Source: Flavobacterium piscisymbiosum (lineage in GTDB: Bacteria > Bacteroidota > Bacteroidia > Flavobacteriales > Flavobacteriaceae). Taken from it: a stretch of DNA of 64,000 bases. Both the position numbers and the translations under genes were made by a program. The notes below the pieces were generated by a model. It did no database searches. It was given only the letters and a program-made list of their open reading frames with translations, and was not told the origin of the DNA. Positions 35,090 through 43,605 of the stretch are shown in pieces. How positions within the stretch are numbered: position 1 is the stretch's first letter; every line of letters starts with the position of its first letter. The DNA is taken from positions 5,208,001-5,272,000 of the forward strand of contig NZ_JAJJMM010000001.1 of assembly GCF_020905295.1 (NCBI RefSeq), given 5' to 3'.

Positions 35090-36262
35090 TTATACTGTTT
35101 TTCTTTTATAATTAAACAAAATATAAATTAAGAAACCAATTAACCAAGCACCTAAAACAACACCAAAAAAGATTTCGATAATAGACGGATGAAGATATTT
35201 AGGTTCGTAGAATAATCGTTCCAGAGTATTGAATTTATCTGTTAGCGCCTTTCTGTCAAAATTATTTCTAATCCCGTTCAAAGGTTCATTAGCATGACTT
35301 TGATAAAACCTGACATCTTTCGCCAAATCTTTAGGCACCAGACTTGTTTCGATTTTGTATTTTCTTAAAAGCGTATCCAGTTGCTTAAAATTATATAGCA
35401 ACGAATCCTCCTTGATTTTATAAAGCAGCTTATATCTTTTTACCGCAGCATCATATTGTTGTTGCTCGATAGCAATACCATTTACAGGTTTGTACAAAGC
35501 TTTATTTTCGATAAATATGCAAATATTCTCATCATAATCAGGATTTACACGCATACCTTTATAAATAATTTCGGTACTGTCTTTTATCACATTTTTCTTG
35601 ATGATACGCTCCAAAAGTTCTTTTTTACCAAAACCAATACTATCTAAAATTGTACTCGTTGCAGACGAAACTTTATCTAAATCGGTCGTTAACATCTTCA
35701 AAGTATCAATACTATAATAATTCGTTTCGGTAATATAATTATCGTTCTGAATCATCACACTGTCAACCACCTCAATTACCGGATAAGGTTTTGGGTATAA
35801 AACATTTACCGGATTAAATAATTTCTGTGAACTATAAGAAGTATAATTATACAAAAACGGACGTAAAACATTCAGTAAAGTTTTGTCCTTATTAAGTTTC
35901 GCTTCAGACAATTCAGTTCTCATTTTTGCATTCATTCCAAAACTGTAACTCACAAAAAATGAAAAACTAAAAAAAGAAATAAGCAGCAACAATCCCCCAA
36001 TTTTAAGCAAATTGACAAATGAATAATTGCGTCTTGAATGATTTTTTAATAAAAAAATCAGAAAGAAAAGTAAAAACAATCCCGTTACAAAAAACTGCGA
36101 AATAGAGACATCATCATAAAACTTAAACCTGTAAAACTCAGTATAAATATCGATATTCCCAATTCCTTCAAACTTAAAATAGCCATACAAAAAATAGCCC
36201 AAATGAATCAATAATAGTACTACGAAAGACTTTACGAGGTATTGTTTTAATTTTTTATCCAT
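35090..36262 (-). CDS. Membrane protein of unknown function, four TM helices
   Basis: I prefer the ATG at 36262 (390 aa, MDKKLKQY); the alternative start at 36286 adds eight residues. Hydrophobic helices lie near the N terminus (about residues 6-25, 52-72 and 84-107), followed by a 250-residue extracytoplasmic region without recognised motifs, and a last helix near residue 365-385. I do not recognise a family. It is flanked on both sides by short tandem repeats and stands alone on the minus strand. Confidence 0.7.
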   Translation of the reverse strand: MDKKLKQYLVKSFVVLLLIHLGYFLYGYFKFEGIGNIDIYTEFYRFKFYDDVSISQFFVTGLFLLFFLIFLLKNHSRRNYSFVNLLKIGGLLLLISFFSFSFFVSYSFGMNAKMRTELSEAKLNKDKTLLNVLRPFLYNYTSYSSQKLFNPVNVLYPKPYPVIEVVDSVMIQNDNYITETNYYSIDTLKMLTTDLDKVSSATSTILDSIGFGKKELLERIIKKNVIKDSTEIIYKGMRVNPDYDENICIFIENKALYKPVNGIAIEQQQYDAAVKRYKLLYKIKEDSLLYNFKQLDTLLRKYKIETSLVPKDLAKDVRFYQSHANEPLNGIRNNFDRKALTDKFNTLERLFYEPKYLHPSIIEIFFGVVLGAWLIGFLIYILFNYKRKTV

Positions 36263-36372
36263 AATTGTTTTCAGATTTACTCTCAAATATAACCTAAATC
36301 AATTACAATGGCAATGGCAAAAATCAATATCAATCGAAAATAAGATAGAATCCAAAATTTAAAAAAATATTT

Positions 36373-36553
36373 TCATTGATACTCTTTTTGATATTGAAGT
36401 TGAGTTTTGAAATTGATATTGAGTTTTGATATTGAGTTTTGATATTGAGTTTTGATATTGATATTGATATTGATATTGATATTGATATTGATATTGAGTT
36501 TTGAGTTTTGAGTTTTGAGTTTTGATATTGAGTTTTGATATTGATATTGAATT
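36373..36553. repeat. TTGATATTGAG-type tandem tract
   Basis: GATATT and GAGTTTT units alternate over about 180 bases. One frame of the minus strand reads Tyr-Gln repeats, but this is a by-product of the repeat. Confidence 0.8.
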
Positions 36554-36565
36554 AGGGCGTGCCAC

Positions 36566-36675
36566 CATCCTGATAAGAGGGCAAATTTACTTTGCGCTTA
36601 TACGCCCTCTTATCAGGATGCTGTCGGGCTATCCGCGCTACTGCGGTAGCATTCTCCTATCCCTCACGCAGCTCC
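36566..36675 (-). repeat. 17-bp hairpin plus RNA-like repeat related to the AGCCC family
   Basis: Arms 36566-36582 and 36604-36620 are perfect inverted copies (CATCCTGATAAGAGGGC). The minus strand of 36621-36675 reads GAGGGATAGGAG, then CTACCGCAGTAGCG, then CGGATAGCCCGAC. It shares the GGATAG core with the Flavo-1-like copies but has a GGG/CCC outer helix. A decayed relative lies at 57688-57725. Bases 36676-36903 hold no gene. Confidence 0.5.
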
Positions 36676-36903
36676 AGTTTTTATAAAATATTTTCGCAAA
36701 CATTGCCATTTTAAGAACACAGGTTTCTTAAGAAACAGTACATGATTTTTCTTATCATAAATACAAACAAAGTTCAGCAAACCCATAATCTACTGATACA
36801 CAGATAAACTTTACAAATTAGAAGATCTAAAATGAAAAATGAATGATTTTTTTGTTAACTTTAAATGTTAAAATTTTATCAATAAATCTAAAAAATAAGT
36901 CTC

Positions 36904-37821
36904 ATGAAAAAATTATTTTATTTTTTGATAGTTTCCCTTTCCTTTTCTACAATTCAGGCTCAGACAACTGCCGAAATACCAGTAGAAAACTCTCTTTCAA
37001 CTTTACAGAACAATGCTCCAGAAGACTTTCAGGACTATGATGCTGCAGATTTACCATGGCACGGACGACGATTTAAAGTTACTGCCGGCGCTTTTTTTCC
37101 AACTAATAATACACAGGTAGAAGTAGGAAGCAATAATGGTGATTTTGGAAATATGATTGATTTTGAAAAAGATCTTGGATTTAACAAAAATACCACCTCA
37201 TTTGCTGGTGCATTTGAATGGAGAATTTCAAGAAGATCCAGACTTGGTGCAGAATACTTTTATTTGAAAAGAACCGCAAGCAAAACTCTTCAAAAAGAAA
37301 TAGAATTTGGTGATCATACCTATCCTGTAAATGCAACAGTTTCAGCTTTTATGGACAATCAAATTTATCGTATTACTTATGGATATGCTTTTGTATCTAA
37401 ACCCAAATACGAAATTGGGGCACTTATAGGAGCACACATCATGCTGGCAGATGTTGGTATGAAACTTGAAGGAGTAACTGCTGAAATAGAATACAGAGAC
37501 GATTTTGATTTTACAGCACCTCTTCCTGATATTGGACTTTGGACAGAAATTGTATTAGCCAAAAAATGGGGATTATATGCCAATGCTAATTACTTCGCCA
37601 TTAAAATAGATAATATCGACGGACGTATTTTAAGTTATAATTTATCTGTGTTATATAATGTTTACAAAAACTTTAGTTTAACAGCAGGATACACAGGCTT
37701 AAACATTAGAGTCGATGCAGAAAAAGAAAGACTAAACGGTTATTTTAAATGGGGATACAATGGCCCAACCATAACCGCAACATACGCTTTTGGAAATCAT
37801 GTTAAGTTTTATAAACATTAA
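36904..37821 (+). CDS. Outer-membrane beta-barrel-like protein of unknown function
   Basis: The 305-residue protein has a clear signal peptide (LFYFLIVSLSFSTIQAQ, cut after AQA/Q). After a short acidic linker it shows alternating amphipathic strands (RRFKVTAGAFFPTNNTQVEV; WRISRRSRLGAEYFYLKR; KNFSLTAGYTGLNIRVD) and ends with a strand closing in KFYKH. This looks like an 8- to 12-stranded outer-membrane barrel of the OmpA/OmpW type. No enzyme motif is seen. Confidence 0.75.
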   Translation: MKKLFYFLIVSLSFSTIQAQTTAEIPVENSLSTLQNNAPEDFQDYDAADLPWHGRRFKVTAGAFFPTNNTQVEVGSNNGDFGNMIDFEKDLGFNKNTTSFAGAFEWRISRRSRLGAEYFYLKRTASKTLQKEIEFGDHTYPVNATVSAFMDNQIYRITYGYAFVSKPKYEIGALIGAHIMLADVGMKLEGVTAEIEYRDDFDFTAPLPDIGLWTEIVLAKKWGLYANANYFAIKIDNIDGRILSYNLSVLYNVYKNFSLTAGYTGLNIRVDAEKERLNGYFKWGYNGPTITATYAFGNHVKFYKH

Positions 37822-37867
37822 AAGATTGAAAATTTAGGATTAGACAAAATTCAAAATCTTCAAATAA

Positions 37868-38436
37868 AAATCCGCGTTTATCCGCGTTTTCGCAAAGCGA
37901 ATCAGTATAATCCGTGTGCCATTCCAGACAAAGTAATCGCAAATCAACCCCAATCTTGTCATCCTTGACGGAGGAAGGATCACACTAGTTAATCGACATA
38001 GATTGGTAACATTCTTGTGGAGTTTCTAGCGGAGATCCCTCGTTCAGGATGACAAGATTGCGTTTAGTATATTATAAAAAATCCGCGTTTATCCGCGTTT
38101 TCGCAAAGTGAATCAGTATAATCCGTGTGCCATTGCAGACAAAGTAATCACAAAACAACCCCAATCTTGTCATCCTGACGGAGGAAGGATCACACTAGTT
38201 AATCGACATAGATTGGTAACATTCTTTTCGGAGTTTCTAGCGGAGATCCCTCGTTCAGTATGACAAGATTGCGGTTAGTACATTATAAAAAATCCGTGTT
38301 TATCAGCGTTTTCGCGAAGCGAATCAGTATAATCCGTGTGCCATTGAAGACAAAGTAATCACAAGAAATTCCATAAACAGAATCGCCAATCTTTGTAGAG
38401 TTACGTGTGTGATCCTTCCTACGTCAGGATGACAAA
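37868..38436. repeat. Three-copy 211-bp tandem repeat
   Basis: Copies start at 37871, 38082 and 38293 (exact period 211). Each opens with TCCGCGTTTATCCGCGTTTT or a close variant and the GCCATT-GACAAAGTAATC stretch. Copies 1 and 2 also share the full hairpin element (37951-38060 and 38162-38271; arms CAATCTTGTCATCC). Copy 3 keeps the first 80 bases, then carries a hairpin fragment in the other orientation. No gene lies in 37822-38541. Confidence 0.85.
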
Positions 38437-38468
38437 AATCAGAGTATTACAGGATTAAAAAAAATAAC

Positions 38469-38499
38469 AAACCCGATAACTATTACAGCTATCGGGTTT
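38469..38499 (-). terminator. Terminator at the end of the polysaccharide-utilisation operon
   Basis: The stem AAACCCGATA/TATCGGGTTT has an 11-nt loop. Read on the minus strand it is followed by GTTA and a T-run, 43 bases after the GH97 stop codon. Confidence 0.75.
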
Positions 38500-38541
38500 A
38501 TTGCTCAAACTTAAACTTAACTCAAAATAAAACTTACTAAC

Positions 38542-40560
38542 TTACTTTTCTATTAGAGTAAATTTTATAGCTGTTCCTCCTCCAGCTGCCAACTTAAGAT
38601 CTAATATTGTTTTATTGTTTACTTTTTGTTTTGAAATCGTCACAGGATACGGATTTGTTTTATAATTTGCTCCTGCTCCATCTGCATAAACTTCGGCTTC
38701 GTATTCTTTTCCAGAGTCTAAAAACGATAGTGCTACTTTAAGATTTCTGGCATAACTATTTGTAATAGCTCCTAAATACCAGTTCTTCTCTTCCCAGTCT
38801 TTTCTGACTATAGTGGTATATTCTCCTATTTTAGAATCTAAAACTTTGGTATCTGACCATGTGCAAGGAACATCTTTTATAAACTGAAATTCCGGTTTTC
38901 CTTCGTAATTCTCCGGTAAATCTGATGCCATTTGCAACGGACTAAAAATAATAACATACAAAGCCAACTGGTTTGCCAAAGTCGTTTGTACTCTTGCTCC
39001 CGAAGGCGTTTTATAATCAAAATTGAAATTCCCCGGTGTATAATCAAACGGACCTGAAAGCATTCTTGTAAAAGGCAAAGTCGTAAGATGTTCCGGTGTA
39101 TTTCCTCCATCTACAGACCAGGCGTTATATTCCTGTCCTCTTCCGCCTTCTTGTGTCATAAAGTTTGGGTAGGTACGCTGTAATCCGGTTCCTTTTATAG
39201 GTTCGTGATTATCGATCATGATATGATATTTAGCTGCAGTTTCCATTACTTTTCTGTAATGACGTGCTCCGTACTGGCTGTCGTGCCATTCTTTTTTATC
39301 TAAATATTTATTTACGTAACCCGTTTTTACGGTATTTACCCCCATTTTCTGATACAATTTAAATGCATCTTCTAACTGGCTTTCATAATGTTTTGTGGCT
39401 CCCGCCGTTTCGTGATGTCCTATTAAACGAACATTTTTAATAGCGGCATATTTTGTAATTTCTTCCAGATTAAAATCAGGATAGGCTTTTACAAAACTAA
39501 AAGAAGAACCATCGGCAGTCCAGTCGCCATTCCAGCCTTCGTTCCAGCCTTCTACCAGAACTCCGTCCAGATTATTTTTCGCAGCAAAATCAATGTATTC
39601 TTTTGTGTTTTTAGTCGTCGCACCATGTTTTGGTCCTTGTCCCCAGGTGAATTTTTCTAAATGCATTCCCCACCAGATCCCGATATATTTTGATGGCGTA
39701 ATCCAGGAAAGGTCTTCAATTTTTGAAGGATCATTTAAATTCAGCATAATAGTCGAAGTTGCGACTTCACCCGGAGTTTTCCCTACTACAATAGTTCTCC
39801 AAGGTGTTCTAAAAGGCGTTTGGGCATATACTTTTACACCATTGGCCCACGGCACTAATTCGCTTTTGTATTGTTTATCATTTGTTTTAAGCAACGTCAT
39901 TGAGGCAAAATCGGTTAGGTTGGCTTCGTGAATCGCCACAAATAATTTTTCTTTGGTTTCTAAAGTTGCCGGTGTATTTATTGTATCGGTTTTACTAACA
40001 GCAGTTTTACGGTAGGTACTTTCGTAATAGCTGTTTTCGCGATGCACCGGAATCCACCAAACATCATTATCTGATTTAAAAGTGAATTGTGTGATTTCGT
40101 TTGAAATTTCTACTTTCCCTAAATGAGGCTGTTTTGTAAATTCATATCTAAAACCAACTCCATCATCAAAAACCCTGAAAACAATATCAACCAGACGTTC
40201 TTCTCCTTTTGATTCTTTCAAATGCACAATCAATTCGTTGTGGTGATCTCTCACTTTTTTGAATTCACCCCAAGGCTGTTCCCAGATTTCATCAGCCGAT
40301 TTTTCTTCGGTGGAAACCACTTCAAAACCCTCTGTCATTTTTTGGATTCCTTTAAATTCAAATCCTAATAAAGAAGGTTCTATAACAGATTTTCCGTTTG
40401 ATATTAAACTATATTGCGGCTGACCTGAAGGCGTTAATTCAAAAACCAATTCGGTATTTTTTCCCGGAGAACTTATTTTGTATGTTTTTTTAGTACTGCA
40501 GGCAACGATCAACATTGATGCTAAAGCGATTAGACAGTATCTATATTTTATGTTTTTCAT
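38542..40560 (-). CDS. Glycoside hydrolase family 97 lipoprotein (SusB-like alpha-glucosidase)
   Basis: The 672-residue protein has a lipoprotein signal ending in IVAC. The GH97 layout is an N-terminal beta-sandwich (about 25-290), a TIM barrel (about 300-590; WGMHLEKFTWGQGPKHGATT) and a C-terminal beta domain. The HHETAGATKHYES segment (HHE) and MTQEGGRGQEYNAW carry the glutamates expected of inverting, calcium-dependent GH97 members such as SusB. It probably trims alpha-linked glucosides (or galactosides in related subgroups) at the cell surface or in the periplasm. It is the last gene of the susCD-type operon. Confidence 0.92.
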   Translation of the reverse strand: MKNIKYRYCLIALASMLIVACSTKKTYKISSPGKNTELVFELTPSGQPQYSLISNGKSVIEPSLLGFEFKGIQKMTEGFEVVSTEEKSADEIWEQPWGEFKKVRDHHNELIVHLKESKGEERLVDIVFRVFDDGVGFRYEFTKQPHLGKVEISNEITQFTFKSDNDVWWIPVHRENSYYESTYRKTAVSKTDTINTPATLETKEKLFVAIHEANLTDFASMTLLKTNDKQYKSELVPWANGVKVYAQTPFRTPWRTIVVGKTPGEVATSTIMLNLNDPSKIEDLSWITPSKYIGIWWGMHLEKFTWGQGPKHGATTKNTKEYIDFAAKNNLDGVLVEGWNEGWNGDWTADGSSFSFVKAYPDFNLEEITKYAAIKNVRLIGHHETAGATKHYESQLEDAFKLYQKMGVNTVKTGYVNKYLDKKEWHDSQYGARHYRKVMETAAKYHIMIDNHEPIKGTGLQRTYPNFMTQEGGRGQEYNAWSVDGGNTPEHLTTLPFTRMLSGPFDYTPGNFNFDYKTPSGARVQTTLANQLALYVIIFSPLQMASDLPENYEGKPEFQFIKDVPCTWSDTKVLDSKIGEYTTIVRKDWEEKNWYLGAITNSYARNLKVALSFLDSGKEYEAEVYADGAGANYKTNPYPVTISKQKVNNKTILDLKLAAGGGTAIKFTLIEK

Positions 40561-40586
40561 TATTTAATTGTATTAATTACAACTCT

Positions 40587-41831
40587 TTATTTAATTTCGT
40601 TTAGTAACTGTTTTGCTTTTGCAGGCTGCATAGAGACAAAATAATTAAAAGCCTGATCTAATTTTTTCTGGGCATCGGCATTGCCTCTCTTTTCTAATCT
40701 CAGATTATACATTTTACTGATTTCAGGAAAAACAATCTCGGTGCTTTTTACCCCCGCAAATGCTTTTACTTTTTCGATATACGTATAACCAAATTCTACT
40801 GTTGGTTCGAACATTGTTCCTTCTCCAAAGTCATTCCAGGTAATTAATTGCAGGTAATTTAAATTTGCATTTTTAGCCAGAGAAAGTGTTTCATCAAGAG
40901 TTGCTCCATTGTTGTGTTCTATTGTCCATCCAATTGCAGCTCCGCCACCACCTTCGGCATAAAAATCTTTAAAACCAGGATAAGCGCTTCCCATTGCAAC
41001 ATTCAATTTTGGTTTGTTATTGGTATAAAAATTAGTCAGATAGGTGTTGTTTTTATATACCCAGGCATATTCTCCCGAGGCATTATCTCCGGCATCTACA
41101 GATTCGTTCCAGAGCGTTAAAAAAGTAGGTTTTGTGGTCAGAACATTAAAAACGTTTGTCCATTCAGCTGGTGTTTGTAACACGATTGGGCCAAAATTAA
41201 GCAGTAATGGTTTTCCGTTTATTTTGATGTAATTTTTATCATCAAAATAGTTTTTCTCCATATAAGATAGATCGGTTTTAGCAGCACTGGTAACCGAAAT
41301 TGCTTTTCCGGCGTTGACAACATTCGGCAAAAATCGGTCTTCGTAAACAATAGCATATTCTAGTCCAACTTTGTCTAACATTGCGATAAACTGTTCTGTA
41401 TTTTCTTTTACCATTCGATAATCATTTACATCAAAAGTGCCGTACCAATCGATCAAAACTCCATCGATTCCTGAATATTTCATCAATAATAAATGATTCT
41501 CGATCACATTTTTATCGCCTGAATGATAAGGCCCAATGAGTGGATAATAGTACGACGCAATTTCTCTGCGATTGTTTGCGCCAATGTTGTTTGGATTTTT
41601 GTTGGCCATTGTCCAGTGATATCCCCATTTTTTATCGGCACTACTTTCATTGGTTTCAAACCAAGGCATATAATGAACATAAATTTTGGTGCTATTTGTT
41701 TTTTCAATCGCAACAGGTTCAAATGTTTCCGGTTCTGTAGGTGCATCAGAATTTTTATCATCGCTGCTGCAACCCGCGGCGACTAAAACATTCATGATCC
41801 CAAAAAACAATAATGTGATAGCTCTTTTCAT
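40587..41831 (-). CDS. GH71/GH99-like lipoprotein
   Basis: The 414-residue protein has a lipobox (VAAGC) and a GH99-like TIM barrel beginning IYVHYMPWFETNESSADKKW. Further motifs are GIDGVLIDWYGTFDVNDYR, VGLEYAIVYEDRF, FLTLWNESVDAGDNASGEYA and YLQLITWNDFGEGTMFEP. Related enzymes are endo-acting on alpha-mannans (GH99) or alpha-1,3-glucans (GH71). Paired with GH97, an alpha-glucan is the more natural target, but that is inference. It starts 26 bases upstream of the GH97 gene and follows susD after a 235-base spacer with two hairpins. Confidence 0.82.
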   Translation of the reverse strand: MKRAITLLFFGIMNVLVAAGCSSDDKNSDAPTEPETFEPVAIEKTNSTKIYVHYMPWFETNESSADKKWGYHWTMANKNPNNIGANNRREIASYYYPLIGPYHSGDKNVIENHLLLMKYSGIDGVLIDWYGTFDVNDYRMVKENTEQFIAMLDKVGLEYAIVYEDRFLPNVVNAGKAISVTSAAKTDLSYMEKNYFDDKNYIKINGKPLLLNFGPIVLQTPAEWTNVFNVLTTKPTFLTLWNESVDAGDNASGEYAWVYKNNTYLTNFYTNNKPKLNVAMGSAYPGFKDFYAEGGGGAAIGWTIEHNNGATLDETLSLAKNANLNYLQLITWNDFGEGTMFEPTVEFGYTYIEKVKAFAGVKSTEIVFPEISKMYNLRLEKRGNADAQKKLDQAFNYFVSMQPAKAKQLLNEIK

Positions 41832-41874
41832 ATTGATGTATTATTTACTTTATAATTTGCCAGAGATAAAAAAG

Positions 41875-41990
41875 AATTAAAAATTGAGAATTAAAAATTA
41901 AAAATCTGCTGTATTTGCGTAAAAAAAAAAATTACTCGAAATATTATGATCCTTAAAGCATTTTTAATTTTTAATTCTCAATTTTTAATT
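41875..41990. repeat. 30-bp perfect inverted repeat inside the PUL operon
   Basis: Arms 41875-41904 and 41961-41990 are exact inverted copies (core AAAAATTGAGAATTAAAAAT), with a 56-base loop, between susD and the GH71/99-like gene. In RNA this would be a long A/U-rich hairpin. Confidence 0.8.
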
Positions 41991-42018
41991 TAAATAAGCT
42001 TCTCTATGTTTAAAAATA

Positions 42019-42057
42019 TGTCAGCCTTCCACGACTAACCAACATGGAAGACTGACA
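42019..42057 (-). terminator. Terminator-like hairpin directly after susD
   Basis: On the minus strand the stem TGTCAGTCTTCC/GGAAGGCTGACA (one mismatch, 14-nt loop) is followed by ATTTTTAAA. It lies 9 bases after the susD stop codon and may be a partial terminator that lowers hydrolase expression relative to SusCD. Confidence 0.6.
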
Positions 42058-42066
42058 TTCAATAAC

Positions 42067-43581
42067 CTAGTTTACAGGATACCCAGGATTTTGTACCAGA
42101 TTTTTATTTGTTGTCAGCACTGTACTTGGAATTGGGAAAATCGCTCTGTATTTCTCCGTTGGTCCTTTTTCCCACCATGAGCCGAAGAATGTTCCAAAAC
42201 GGATGTTGTCTGTTCTTCTTCTTCCTTCAAAAGTAAATTCCTTAAGCAATTCTTTGTCTATAAAAGCAAGATCTATAACTGCAGGCATTTCTTCTCCTGC
42301 ACGTGCTGTAATTTGCTGTACAAAAGGTTTTGCTAAATCTGCAGCTCCTAAACGAACGTAACATTCGGCTTGCATCATTAAGATTTCGGCATAACGAATC
42401 AATACAAAATCATGATCGCGTTCCCATTGTTCTCCGGCTTTCATTTCGTATTTTCCTAAACGAACTCCCTGGTTTTCTTTGGCATCGGCTACACTTGTCA
42501 CTTCTTCTGTATAAGTAAGAGGTTCTCCGCTATCCATAACAATAACCTGACCTGTGGCTACATTAATCTGATCTCCTGCCACCATACATTTTCTTCTTTT
42601 ATCTGTTGCTGCAAAGGCAGAATAAACGCCCGGCTGTGCACACATTCCGTTAGCGCTCCACGGATAATCATTTCCAGAAGCAGAAATGGTTAATTTGTGT
42701 AAGTAATGACAAGACATTGAATTCATATAATTGCCTACTGTTCCTGCTTTTTGATCGTAAGGAATTGAGAAAATAATTTCTGGTGATTTTTCGTTTTGCG
42801 TGGCAAAATTCGCAAAGAAATCAGGGGCTAAAGTATATCCTGTAACTTTTTGGCACATGTTGATACAATCCTGCCAACGCGCTGTTCCTATAAAAGCTTC
42901 TGAGTTTAAGTACAATCTTGCTAATACGGAATAGGCTACGTTTTTAGTAAATTTAGAATAAACTACGTTTGATGTTAAATGCGGAATGGCATCTAACAGT
43001 TCTTTTTCTACGAAATCGTATACTTGTTTTCTGGTAGAATTTGATGGCAATGAGGTGTCTTCAAAATTTACTACGATTGGCACATTCCCAAATAAATCGA
43101 GAAGATTGTAGTAATAATAAGCCCTCAAGGCTTTTAATTCTGCATAAATTGGTGCTTTGGCTGCATCTGTCAATGATGATTTATCTACTTGATAAATAAT
43201 CGAATTGATTTTGGCGATTCCGGTGTAGTTGTAACGCCAGGCCGAAAGAATCAAACGATTGTCTGGTTTCCAGGTATGTTTTTGTGCATCCTGATATTGA
43301 CCGCCATCGTACCAGTTTGTTCCTCTTGTTGGAATCGTGGCTTCATCTGAAACGGTTTCTTCTAAAAAGAATACGTACTCAGAGGTTGGATAATTATTTG
43401 AGATACCATCTGCAAATCCTCTTAACGAAGAGTAAGCTCCACCAACTAATGCATCAACTTCTTTGGGAGTGTTTCCAAAATTTCCATCTTCTACTTTATC
43501 ATATAAATCCTCGTTTAGATTGGTACATGATATCGTAAAAAGCATGCTTACTAATAATGCTGCTGTTATTTTGATTTTCAT
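42067..43581 (-). CDS. SusD/RagB family outer-membrane lipoprotein
   Basis: The 504-residue protein has a lipoprotein signal ending in TISC. It has the helical TPR-rich SusD core (LILSAWRYNYTGIAKINSII, APIYAELKALRAYYYYNLLD) and the usual C-terminal end EYRAIFPIPSTVL and NLVQNPGYP. SusD proteins cap the SusC barrel at the cell surface and bind the oligosaccharide before import. It lies 24 bases downstream of the susC-type gene. Confidence 0.95.
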   Translation of the reverse strand: MKIKITAALLVSMLFTISCTNLNEDLYDKVEDGNFGNTPKEVDALVGGAYSSLRGFADGISNNYPTSEYVFFLEETVSDEATIPTRGTNWYDGGQYQDAQKHTWKPDNRLILSAWRYNYTGIAKINSIIYQVDKSSLTDAAKAPIYAELKALRAYYYYNLLDLFGNVPIVVNFEDTSLPSNSTRKQVYDFVEKELLDAIPHLTSNVVYSKFTKNVAYSVLARLYLNSEAFIGTARWQDCINMCQKVTGYTLAPDFFANFATQNEKSPEIIFSIPYDQKAGTVGNYMNSMSCHYLHKLTISASGNDYPWSANGMCAQPGVYSAFAATDKRRKCMVAGDQINVATGQVIVMDSGEPLTYTEEVTSVADAKENQGVRLGKYEMKAGEQWERDHDFVLIRYAEILMMQAECYVRLGAADLAKPFVQQITARAGEEMPAVIDLAFIDKELLKEFTFEGRRRTDNIRFGTFFGSWWEKGPTEKYRAIFPIPSTVLTTNKNLVQNPGYPVN

Positions 43582-43605
43582 TTTTTATATTTTTGAGTTA
43601 TTCGC

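Noticed and set aside
36359..36568. Minus-strand ORF of 69 codons with Tyr-Gln repeats
   Set aside because: It is a direct translation of the GATATT tandem tract with no start context, promoter or non-repeat core.
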